Below, piece after piece: positions 27,101 to 39,100 of a stretch of DNA of 64,000 bases. Numbering within the stretch: position 1 is the first letter of the stretch; each line of letters opens with the position of its first letter. A program made the position numbers and the translations under genes. Source of the stretch: Marthasterias glacialis (taxonomy: Eukaryota; Echinodermata; Asteroidea; Forcipulatida; Asteriidae). A model generated the notes under the pieces. That model was not told the origin of the DNA. It saw only the letters and a program-made list of their open reading frames with translations, and ran no database searches. The stretch is from assembly GCA_911728455.2 (NCBI GenBank), contig OU452221.1, positions 9,335,141 to 9,399,140 of the forward strand, written 5' to 3'.

Positions 27101-30100
27101 TACGGCCAGAACGCCGAAGATTCCTATTCTTCAACGTTGTCGTTGAAGCCAGCGGCCATAGCCGCAGCTGAAGTCGCTTGATTCGGACACGGCCTTAGTT
27201 AAATTTACATGACTAAGGTAAAACTCTCACTTCCTACTCATCCAGTACATATGTCTATACTTTGATGCCATACTCATAAATTCCCCCAACAGTTTCGGCA
27301 ACCCTTATTGGTTAAAAAGTGGTCACATGTCCATGTTTACCTGGTATTAAACAGCTGATAAAGACATAGCCAGAGCTGTTTAAGATGATGGGTTGGCTAA
27401 TGTGTGTTCAACGTTCACAGCCATTAGGTGTGTCATCGCACAAGCTTATGTGGGCGCTTGTAATGCATCACGCAATCAGTTCATACCAGTGCTAAATGTA
27501 AATTGGATTAGTAAACAGAGGAATGGACAATGATGAGTGTCTCATGCAATTTGACCCCTCGAAAAATGGAGCCAGAGGATGTCACAGGAATTGAAAATTT
27601 ACAGATTTTCCCACATTAGTAGGCTTTCTCATAAAAGGGCATTTATGAATAGGAATAAAGAGTAGTGACTCGGTCTTAAATGGCCAGTTAAGACCTTGCA
27701 GGGTCGTGGCTGTGCGATAAAGGACCTCATGGTCATGACCCTGATGGTCTTCAACTGCTGTTGAAGACCGAGTCACGACTCTTTTGTTACCTTATTAAAA
27801 ACGGGCCGAAAAAGAACGTGTGACTGATTTATCCCTACAGAACATGAACATCATTGAGTACAAAAAGCTTTTATATGTAACAAAATTAGTGAAGGAAAAA
27901 AAAATGATAAAATGTTATAGACTGTGTAAGTCTCGCGCGTATTCAAACATAAAGGTCCGTTAAAGCATGTGATTTTGTTTCCTTTACATGTTACAGCAAT
28001 GTGTGTGGGACCAAAATGGTCCCAAAAATATTCAAATACGCGCGAGACTTGCACAGTCTATTGTCAAAATTCCTGATGAATTAAATCGTGAATAGTTTTT
28101 TGTTGTTGTCTCTTTTCATTTTAGTTCAAAAGATAAATTTTTTACTGTCAATGTTTCTGTTTTTGCAGGGAGGTTATAAGGTGTCACCAGAGGGTTATGC
28201 TCACATGACACACATGCTGTGTAGCCTCGCAAAGGGAAAAGTTATCGTTGTTCTAGAGGTAAGAAATATATTTGTGTAAGGTTTTTTCACTCCCCTCCTA
28301 AATCGTTGTTTCCTATGTCCCCGTTTTTTCTACCATCACCTTCTCTGTTTCTCTGTGTGAATGCACATTTTCCTTTCATACCTTACCCCTCTTATAATCC
28401 CTGCCCACTTTTCCCCCTTACCAATGACCTACTTAAATATGAAGCTTTGGTTAGCAGTGATGTAACCGGGGCGGGGTGGGGGATCACCCCACCCCCCATT
28501 CTGAACCCTTGCCTTTCCTCTTACCCCTCCAAAATGGGAGTGAAAATAATAAAAATAAAAAAATAAAATAAGAAAAAAATGTCTTTGCCCCTGCTTGCCG
28601 CCCCCCCCCCCCCAATGAAAATGTCTGGTTACGCTACTGCTGGTTAGCTACTTTTGATGGCCTCTTGCTCATTTTACCAGTATTACCACCTTGCTGCAAA
28701 GATCTTCCATAAATATTCATCGAAACCGTTAATTTTTCTTTCTTATTTCTCATTTACTTTGACCTTCCTGCTCAGCAACACCTTCCCTACCCTTCTCCAA
28801 CACAACCAATCCCATGCAATTTTCCTGGCACAATTGCAAAATGTCCTTGGTCTTCCAAGTTTTGATGACTCTGTATGCTTGTAATGATATTTCTGTCTTT
28901 CTTTTGTATGATCAGGGTGGTTACAATCTGAATTCGATATCCCAATCCATGGCTATGTGCACAAGGATTCTTCTTGGTGACCCCTGCCCAGCCATCAACC
29001 CAGGGCTTCCTAGTCAGAATGCTGTCAAATCTATTTTGGAAACCCTTCATGTTCATCAGAAGCACTGGAAGAGCTTGAAATATCAAGGTGAATTTTTAGT
29101 ATTCTTGATTTCTTCTTGTTTTGTTAACACGAATTATGTTCATATCTCCACTTTTTTAAATCCCAAGGGAGGGACTGCATTAGCAAAATGTACATAGCCC
29201 TAAGAGACAAAGAGTAGGATTATTAGTTATAGTTTTTTTAGCCATACACCGATGTGTGTTAAGCACTGTATACTCAATACTTTCCTGAGTCCTGTGAACA
29301 AATATTCACAGGCATTTTACCTCAGGTGGGATTCAAACCCACGACGCCTGACATTCTAGAGCAGATGTCTTACCAACTAGACTACCGAGACTGCCTCTAG
29401 CTACCGGGCAGTCTCGGTAGTCTATTTGTTCATAGGACTCGGGAAAGTACTGAGTATACAGTGCTCAACACACATCAGTGTATGGGTAAAAATCTACTAC
29501 TGATGCAAAAATTAACATCCATTATAAGAGTAGGATTGGTAATCACAAAAGTAGATTGGTTTCAATCTAAAAGCACACTGATTATAAAATTCATACCAAA
29601 ACCAGAAAAACATTTGTCTGAAATACTGTCAAAGTCCAGAAAATAGCTGGACGAAGAATGGACGCTGAGCCCTTTTTATCGAAGTTTATGGCATGTATGG
29701 TCGCTGGGGCGCCAGCATCGACTATAAACTGCACCTCGTGTCAATTTTACCGCCGTGCTACTACTGCCGTGCGACTAAATATAACATTTGGTGCTGGATA
29801 TGTGGCAGGCTGTACCCCCTCTCCTATTGTGTCTTCATTGTGTTCTAGAAATCTCTGGAATTCTTTTGAGGATTTTAGGGGGGTGCTTCTGTACAAGAGG
29901 GGAAGAGTGTGTTAGAGAATGGGAACATTTGGGGGTGGGGGCCCTCCCTCTGCCACATATCGGGCATGGTATAGACTATAAACTAGCCTTTAGATTGTAT
30001 TTGTCAGTAAAAAAAATACTTTTTATTAAGTGTTTATTATAAACTGAAGAACCTATGGATCTCTGAGAATAAATTCACATCTTTCTGTTTTATTTTTATT

Positions 30101-33100
30101 TAGTTACTCTACCGAGCCTACCTCAGTGTGAACCTGTTGAAGTGACAAGCACAGAATCTGAGACCAAGGGGTGAGTCAAAGAGAATTTCATGTCAACTTT
30201 TTGTTTCATTTCTGCCTCCTCTTTTATACTGCAGGTCTATTACTAACCAGAATCTGTTAGACATGCACAACGTTCAACAAGTTCTATTAAAATTCACTGA
30301 AACTGCTGCTCATTATCTTAATTTCCCTGTTGGTTTTCCTAGCCTTGAAAAATGACATAAAGAAGATGACATAAACAAACTAACAGTTTTCCCGGAGGGT
30401 TACAGCTTTCTGAATAAAACACTAATTCATCAGTACCATCTGGACTTGTACAAACCTAATACCAAGGCTTTGTCATTAAATCGCTGTTAATCTTTTCCTG
30501 ATGAGCAGTTATTCTATAGCTATAGGATGTCTCTAATATAGTCTGGGTGTATTCTCATTTCATTCGGATTTGTTTTGTCCGAGTCAGGGGAGTTGTTCCA
30601 TTCCATTTAGATTGGGGCCCACTTTGAAAATCAATTAACTGATTGCCTCAGTACAATTGAATTCACTTATTATGTACCGGTATGTACAACTGCACCCTGG
30701 ACTGGACAATGCTGTCCATACCAGGGCAACATTTTGAATGCAGAATTTCTGTGCAACATGAAATTCATTATACACTGTAATGACCTAGCTACCGATTGAG
30801 TTTTTTGTCCTTCCTTTCTTTTTTTCCTGCAAACAGTCACAGGATCATTTTACAAAATTATTATATTCCTTGACCGATTTTAGCCAAATTTGAATCCTTG
30901 ACCTGTGACCTATTTGGTGTGTTTGTCTATTTCGGGCAAAGGTAATGTCTAAGGGTCATTGGCAAAGGTCGCTTAATGGTCGGTAGTGGTCATTTAATAT
31001 GCTGCTTCTTCCACGTTCTACAGCCGATCCCAGTCAGACTTGACAAGATGACCATGGGGATATTCCAAGATTTAGGCCAGTATTCACCTAATGATCAGTA
31101 GTGGTCATTTCAGTAGTGAAAACCAAAGCTTAAAACTACCAAATGTTGTTTTTACACATGTGACACCTACATTTTTATATGAAAGAGGACATATTTCCCC
31201 TCCTGATTTCATTGCGTTGAATTGCTCAGAACTTTAAGTAAAAGAGTTACAAATGAGCTTTGACCTTATAACTCTGAGATTGCTAAACAAATATTCGTAA
31301 CCATATGTAATGGCTTAAATACAACCTCACGTCCAAGGTCCAACACCCTCACAAGCACTGTTAGTCCAGGCATTTCATGCAAAAAATTGGGTCAACCTCG
31401 GACAAATTGCAACAGAAAGTCTGTAAACTGTTTCATACCCAGAAAAATGTCCTCTATAACATATCAAAACTCTTAAGCAATCCGAGTGGTGGAAAGTGCC
31501 ATGGCGGCCATTTTTCAAAATGGCCGCCATAAACCCGATATTTCCCATTATCTTCGCTTCTAAATAACTTAGAGCTTTGATTTTAAGTGCTAAACAAACA
31601 TTTTCAGTGACAAGGAATCAAATGAAAAACATTTCGATATGCTAAGCCTGCCCAAAAAGCAAAAATGGCAGCCATTTTCCAACATGGCAGCCATTTTCCC
31701 AAATGGCCGCCACAAAACAGATATTTTTTATATATATTTTCTGTGGAAAGGAATTGAAGCTCGGGGGCAAGAGAAAAAGTACAGATCTACGATCATTCCC
31801 AGTGCGGACTGTTGAATTCAAGGACAAAATCTTGGACTCATGTGACGAAAGGATGGATGCCTGGGCAGAAACAGTCAAAGCCCGTGTCCTCCATGTGCAC
31901 GACCTTCATGCTGCAGATGCGATGTATCACCAGGTCTGCAGTGTTAACTTCCGCACCAGAAAGCAAATACCCACTGTCCATCAGACCGACAAAATAAAGC
32001 CAAAAAACAAAAACTTGGTCGACCCAAAGATGAAACACGAGGGGATGCATTTCTCAGAGTTGCCCATTTCCTTGAGGAAAACGATGATGAGCAGATAACA
32101 ATCAACGACCTAGTTAGCCTGATGAAAGAGCATCTCCAAGAATCAGGGCTTCAAGCATATAGCTACAAACACATGAAGATGAAGTTGGATGAACACTTTG
32201 GAGACAAAATCTTGCAAACAGAGGTTAATGGAAAGCCAAACGTGGTAACATTCCGGAGCACAGCGAAGGTGGTTCTCCAAGATTTCTATGGCCAAGCACA
32301 GGCCACTGATCCTGAGAAAGAGAAGATGAGAATAATCAAAACAGCAGCTAAGCTGATCAGAGATGACATAAAAAGTGTCAAGACATCACATGAGATGTAC
32401 CCGGACATGCTGTCAAAGGAGGAAAATCTAAATTTCCTGCCAGAAAGCCTAAGGCTGCTGCTTGGAGGATTGTTTGTCGGGAAGAATATGTCCATGAAGA
32501 TGGCCTCAATTGGGCAAGCAGTTATGCAAGCAGCCCGACCTCAGGTTCTACTGGCTCCATTGCAGATTGGACTGGGGATCCAAATGCACCATCACTTTGC
32601 ATCACGCTTTTTGATTGATTCCCTGCACAACCTTGACTTTATCTGCTCTTATCAGGAAGTTCAAAGATTTGAACGGAATGCTGTGATGTCACATGGAACA
32701 GACATACCTGGCTTCAGTTCGGAGTTTGTCCAGTATGCTGCAGACAATGTAGACCACAACATCCGTACCCTGGATGGTAACAATACCTTCCATGGTATGG
32801 GGATGATTGCTGCCATAACCCCAGCCAGCAAGACCAGCAGACCTATCCTCAGGGCACAGGTCACCTCCAGTGATATCTCTACAGTGGGAAGAATCCCTAT
32901 CCATTACCACAAAGAAGAGAGCTGTGGTAAGACAACACTGACATACCAGAAGCTGGTGAACATAAAGGCAAATGATCCAACAGCAGACCTTGATCTCCTC
33001 TGGAAGACATCCATCATGTTCGCCTCATCAAGACCGGCATGGTCTGGACTGATGCAGCTATTGCATCATGGTGACCACCCTGGAAAATCATCGGTGATGT

Positions 33101-36100
33101 TTCTCCCAATGATCGACATGAATCCCAGTGATGTCACAAGCATCTACTCTACACTGAAGTTCGTGTGTGAGCATGCTCGTCGCCATGGTGTTACGCCCAT
33201 CATCACCTTTGACCAACCACTATGATGGAAAGCCCTAATGATCATCGAGAGTGAGCCTTCAGGAAGTGTCTTGAATGACATAGTCTTGCGCCTGGGGGGC
33301 TTTCATACAGAAATGAGTTTCTTGGGAAGCATCGGGCACCTCATGGCTGGATCAGGACTGCAGGAAGTCTTAGAGCTAATCTATGTAGACAACGCGGTGG
33401 TACACATGATGACAGGCAAGGCTATTGCACGAGCAGTACGAGGACATCTCCTTATTGATGCAGCACTGAATGCCTTGATTATGTCAGACGTACTTGGTAT
33501 GCCACTCCCTCAACCATCTGCAGAGCCACATGAAGTAGAGGAGACCAATGAGGCAACAGTGCCATTAGATGATGAGCCTACGGCAGACGGAACTGGAAAC
33601 ACTGATCTTGATGAACTTGCTGCCCTCTACAAGAACCTGATGGAAGGTTCCATGTCTGCAGAGGAGTTCTGCCAAGCTAATGTGTTAACCAGGATCAAGG
33701 AGCTCCTCGGGGCCAAAACCAAATCCTTGAAGTCATTTAGGACTGCCACACTCTGGTGACAATACATGGAGATGGTGGATATACTACGGAAGTTTATCAG
33801 AGCAGAGCGCATTGGCAACTGGGCGTTGCACATTGAAGCTGTGTCAGAAATGTTGCCCTACCTGGCAGCCTCTGGGCACAACCTCTACGCCAAATCAGCC
33901 CACCTCTATGTGCAGCGGATGACAAAGCTCAAGGATGAACATCCAGATGTATACCGGCGATTTGAAGAAGGGTTACATGTTGTCCGAAGAAGTAATCGCC
34001 TTTGGGCTGGTCTGTCCGTAGATCTCACCATCGAACAGGTCCTGATGAGGAGTATGAAGACCAGTGGTGGCCTGACGAGAGGGCGAGGCATGACAGAGCA
34101 ACAGCGTCTCATATGGCTGCTCTCCATGCCTGCGTGTGCTGATGTCAACAATGCTATGCAGCAGCTCACAGGTGTAAACTACAACACTGGTGAACAAAAC
34201 AAGGACATGACAAATGCTAGACAAGCACGTGACATGAAAGACACACACATGCAGTTATCAGCTATCTGCAAGAGAGAACACCCTTCAGCTCAGATCTGAG
34301 CTTGCGCAGCATCTCGACAGGGGTGCATGCAACCAGCACAGTCAATGTGGACTCAGCGAAAACTATTGGAACAGCTATCCTGACCAACATGGATGGACAA
34401 ACTGCTGCTGACTACACATTCAAGAGAAAGGATCAGGCCATCACCTTGGCTGTGAAATCGGCAGTAAAGATTGATGGTAAAGCAGTACAGGTGGATCCCC
34501 AGCTGCTGTTCCAGCGACTGACAATTGCTGCAAAAGCTACAGAGGATCTGGAGTCTGTGTTCAAATATGAGCTGTGCAGTTACCCACCAGCTCTGTTTGA
34601 TTCCACACTGCTGCTCCGACAGCCACAGAAGCCAGTGCTAGCAGATGCTATCTGGACACTCCTGACACACGATGCACCAGGAATCACAGGTCAAGTCCAC
34701 TACGTGTTGGATGGTGGGGCTCTAGTCCAGCGCATTCCATGGGCACGTGGCACAACATACAAATGTATCTGCACGCAATACACAGAGTATGTCACAAAGA
34801 AGTATGGACTTGCAGCAGTCGTGTTTGATGGCTATGATGGTACATCAACAAAGGACACAACACACCAAAGACGTTCGAGAGGGAATGCTGGAGCAACGGT
34901 GACGTTTGATGAAGATATGCATGTCACAATGAAGAAGGAACAATTCCTGGCAAACAAAACCAACAAGCAGCGCTTCATCAACATGCTCAGTACCAAACTA
35001 CAGGCACAGAACTGCCAGACATATCATGCTGCAGGTGACGCTGATCTCCTCATAGTGCAGAAGGCAGTGGAGTCTGCTGCCACCACTGATACTGTGCTCA
35101 TCGGAGATGACACAGATCTGCTCATCCTGCTCATCTACCACACCAACCTCAAGTCATGTGACCTTTTCTTCAAACCCGAGCCAAAGAAGAATGTGAAGAA
35201 ACCGCGTGTCTGGAACATGAAGTACGTAAAGCAGCAGTTAGGCACCGATGTATCACAGCACATCTTTTTATACATACTCTCCTGGGATGTGATACTACTT
35301 CCCGCTTGTATGGCATTGGCAAGGGAGCTTCCCTCAACAAATTTAAAACCAGTGCACACTTCCGTGAACAAGCCAATGTGTTTGACAGACAGGCAGCGTC
35401 CACGGATGATATTGTACAAGCAGGAGAGAAAGCACTGGTATGCCTGTACAATGGGAAACCTGGAGAGTCACTCAACGTAGTGCGACACAAGCGGTTCTGT
35501 CAGAAGGTCGCCTCCAGCACTTCTCATGTGCAACCCCAAAGTCTGCCGCCCACATCAGCAGCAGCGAAACACCACAGCCTTTGTGTCTACTACCAGGTCC
35601 AACAGTGGAAGGGCATTGCAGCTGATGAGCTCTGGCCAGACGACTGGGGTTGGCGGGAAAGCAGTGGAGGACTCGTGCCTGTGCAGACGGACTTGCCACC
35701 AGCTCCAAAAGAGCTCCTCAAGATGATCCGCTGCAACTGCCAGACAGACTGCAGCAGTCTAAAGTGCACCTGTAAGAAGCATGAAATAGAGTGCTCGGCT
35801 GCATGTGGCAACTGTAGAGGATCGGCCTGTATGAACTCAACCCAAGATGCTTGTGACAGTGATGATGATGACTAGACTTTTTGAGGAAGATTGATCAATG
35901 TTTCTGTTCAAGTAGCGAGTATGGTACTCTGAGGCTAAGGTAACTACATGCAGTGCTATAATAATATGACTTGTACATCGTACACAATGCATATGCAGTT
36001 TGTTTTAACAGCAACCCTAATTTAGATAGTTTTGGTCATTATTTTCCGTGTATTAAAATAATTGACATATCCTCAAAATAATGCTTTTTGGTCAGGTTTA

Positions 36101-39100
36101 GCTATTAAAACAGCTATGATTGGATTCCTGGCCCCAGAAAATGTATGTCTAGCAATTAGAATTAAAGCCCTAAGTCGTTTAGAAGCGGAGATAATTGGAA
36201 ATGTCTGTTTTATGGCGGCCATTTTGGAAAATGGCCGCCATTTTTCTTTTTTGGCCAGGTTTAGCGTAACGAAATACATTTCACTTGATTCCTTGTCAGT
36301 GAAAATGTATGTTTAGCACTTAAAATTAACGCCCTAAGTCATTTAGAAGCGGAGATATTGGGAAATATCTGTTTTATGGCGGCCATTTTGGAAAATGGCC
36401 GCCATTTTTCTTTTTTGGCCAGGTTTAGCGTAACGAAATGCGTTTCACTTGATTCCTTGTCAGTAAAAATGTATGTTTAGCACTTAAAATTAACGCCCTA
36501 AGTCATTTAGAAGCGGAGATATTGGGAAATATCAGGTTTATGGCGGCCATTTTGAAAAATGGCCGCCATGACACTTTCCACCACCAGGATTGCTTAAGAG
36601 TTTTGATATGTTATAGAGGACATAATTCTGGGTATGAAACAGTTTACAGACTTTCTGTTGCAATTTGTCCGAGGTCATATCAAATAATGCCTGGACTATG
36701 TAGATTCTCAAGCATTGTGACTTACAGCTTTAATGATGTTTAAAATATCTGGCTCGCCACTGAGGGACCATTACCGTGACGCTCAATGCAGCGAGACTGT
36801 TTATAACTAATACATTGGCATTTTACAACAGCTATTATGGGTTTATTTCCTGCACAGTCTTATGAAACGGAAAACGCAATAAATATATATAAAATTAAGG
36901 AAAGAAACCAAGAAGAACATTGTAAAATTGTACAATGTTGGTTTGGTATGTCTGCCTAGAATGGCTGGACATTGTGTACGTGCAACACTGGGAACGCAAT
37001 GTGGAAATTCCTGACTTTTCCCGGTTTTGGATAGCTGCAAGTTGTAGCAAAATTAACTATGTTTTCTGTTCTTCAGTATGATCAGTATTTTTTGAATATC
37101 GATTAAATGTCGGATTTAAAACTTTGACATATTGTCCCTTTTGTTATATAAGTCCTTGATTTGAATGTCACTACAAAGTACAAGTACCAACAAAAAGTGA
37201 AATTCGTGCTTCGTGAAGCACATCGGCTGTGTAGTTTAACCTTAGAATGTTACCTCACTAACAGTATTATTAGCGGCAGGTACCGCAAACAATTGAGTAT
37301 ACAGTGCTTATCACACATCGGTGAAAGGCAAAATGAAATTTACATTCATTCCTCCGATGCAAATATTAACTTCTATCTAATTGTTTGCGGTACCTGCCGC
37401 TAATAATACTGGATTCGAACTGGCCCCTCGTCACCGGGCGTGCTAGGTGGTCTAGTGGTAAAGACATCTGCTCTAGTCATGCGGGAGCCGTGGGTTCGAA
37501 TCCCACCCGAGTTGCCTGTGGTTTTTTGTTCCACATGACTCGAAAGCTCTGAGTATACAGTGCTTATCACACATCTGTGAAAGGCAAATTAAAATTTACA
37601 TTCATTCCCCTGATACAAATATTAACATCTATCTAAAAGTTACTTAGTTTCTGGAATGATTTTGTTTGAACCAAAATGACACTATCGGATGTTTTAATGA
37701 AATCGGACTGATTTAAACTTGTGTATTTGATTTTTGAAAAACAAATTGTAATCTCAGTTGACGGACAAGTTAATTTTAATAACACATTTATTTACATTCT
37801 GACGAAAAAAAGGCCACAACTTAAACCAATATTTCTCCGCTTCCAATGGTAATCATTTAAACAGGTGTAAAATGCACACATTTTATACAATTAATAAATA
37901 CATACAACTGACTGTCATTACACACAGACGGGGTTTAGGCGGCCTTATTAAGCATACACTAGTGGAAGAGTTGTACATGAGAAATACAAGGCAGAGCCCG
38001 GAAGCAGATGGGACAGATCTCGGTAAAATTAATTATCCAAAAGTATGGCAAAAAAGCTTACATACAGCCAGTCGAGCTACTTACACATTGAAGGTTATAG
38101 AAGCAGTAAATCAATTATCCCCGGCCTCTTAGTATTTTAATGATGTATATAGTATCTGATTTTTTTTTTTTTGATTTTTTTTAAATTGTTTTTTGGTTGT
38201 TTTTTTTCAATTGGAGTGGAAGTTGTTTTCATTCCAAACTTCAATTACGAAACTGATTGTTATCCTCAACGATTCCAAGTATACTAGCTAAGGATTGACT
38301 AGTTTTATTAGCCTTTAAGAGACTCTGCTAGGGTTGAAACGTGAGGCAATTAACAATGTTTTCGCACAGGTCCTTTTGGTTGGTAAGCAGTCTGCAACAG
38401 CTATTTTTTGTAACTACCTAACACTTTCCTAATTGTAAGGCGCCTTTTTTCACGGGGTGTTACAAGATGGTGTGGTATTAACTGCAGCCAATCATGCCAG
38501 ACAAAACCGGGGCAAACCTTTTCTCTTAACAATATGTACTGTATACGGTTGGTAAAAGTGTCTTTAAATGTTTCCATTCTTTGCACAAATCAAGATACAT
38601 GTATATCTGTAATAAAACCAACCTGTGAAAAGTTCAGCTCATTTTATCATTTGCGAGAAAACGGTAACAATGCAGCATTTTTGTACGCATTCCTAGGCAG
38701 AGTTTTGGTCTCATATGAGGCGAAAATTTTGGATATAGTTCATTTTTTACTCAAAAACGGTGACGCTTCAGGCAGAAATATTTCGAGGGAATCATTACCT
38801 TATACACTAGTAAGGTTTATGTAAATCTGTGAACATTTTTGTTTTTCTTTCTTACCAATGTTGAGCTGAGGCTTTAACGTTTACCATCATACGAAACGCG
38901 GGACCTACAATCCCGGCCAAAAAGGTTAGGACACTTGACAATATGAGTACATAAACTCCCGTCCCCCGTCCCCCCCTCACAGTGGTGTTACTATGAGGGC
39001 AGACCGCGCATTGACAGCCAACATTGACAGGGGAAGGGGGCCCAGCGAGTATAGACCTGGTTTGTAGGGTTTTACGGCCCATTCAAAGGCCGAAGCGATT

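Larger units (their letters stand above)
31340..36735 (+). mobile_element. ~5.4 kb DNA transposon relic with long inverted repeats, Academ-like
   Basis: The left arm (about 31340-31730) and right arm (about 36050-36735) are inverted copies. They share TAGTCCAGGCAT at the outer ends, CTCGGACAAATTGC, GAAAGTCTGTAAACTG, GATATGTTATAGAGGAC and AATGGCCGCCAT palindromes further in. Between them lies one broken transposase-type gene of about 1,370 codons. The size, the XPG-like acidic motifs and the cysteine-rich C-terminus fit the Academ superfamily as I know it. The assignment is from memory of the family and not from a search. Exact ends and target duplication were not resolved. Confidence 0.75.

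Noticed and set aside
33627..34248. Several 60-90 codon minus-strand frames inside the transposon
   Set aside because: They mirror the coding strand of the transposase relic and show no conserved motif of their own.
37440..37515. Possible functional tRNA gene
   Set aside because: A and B boxes are present, but the rest does not close into a full acceptor stem and the sequence continues into a repeated SINE body found elsewhere.
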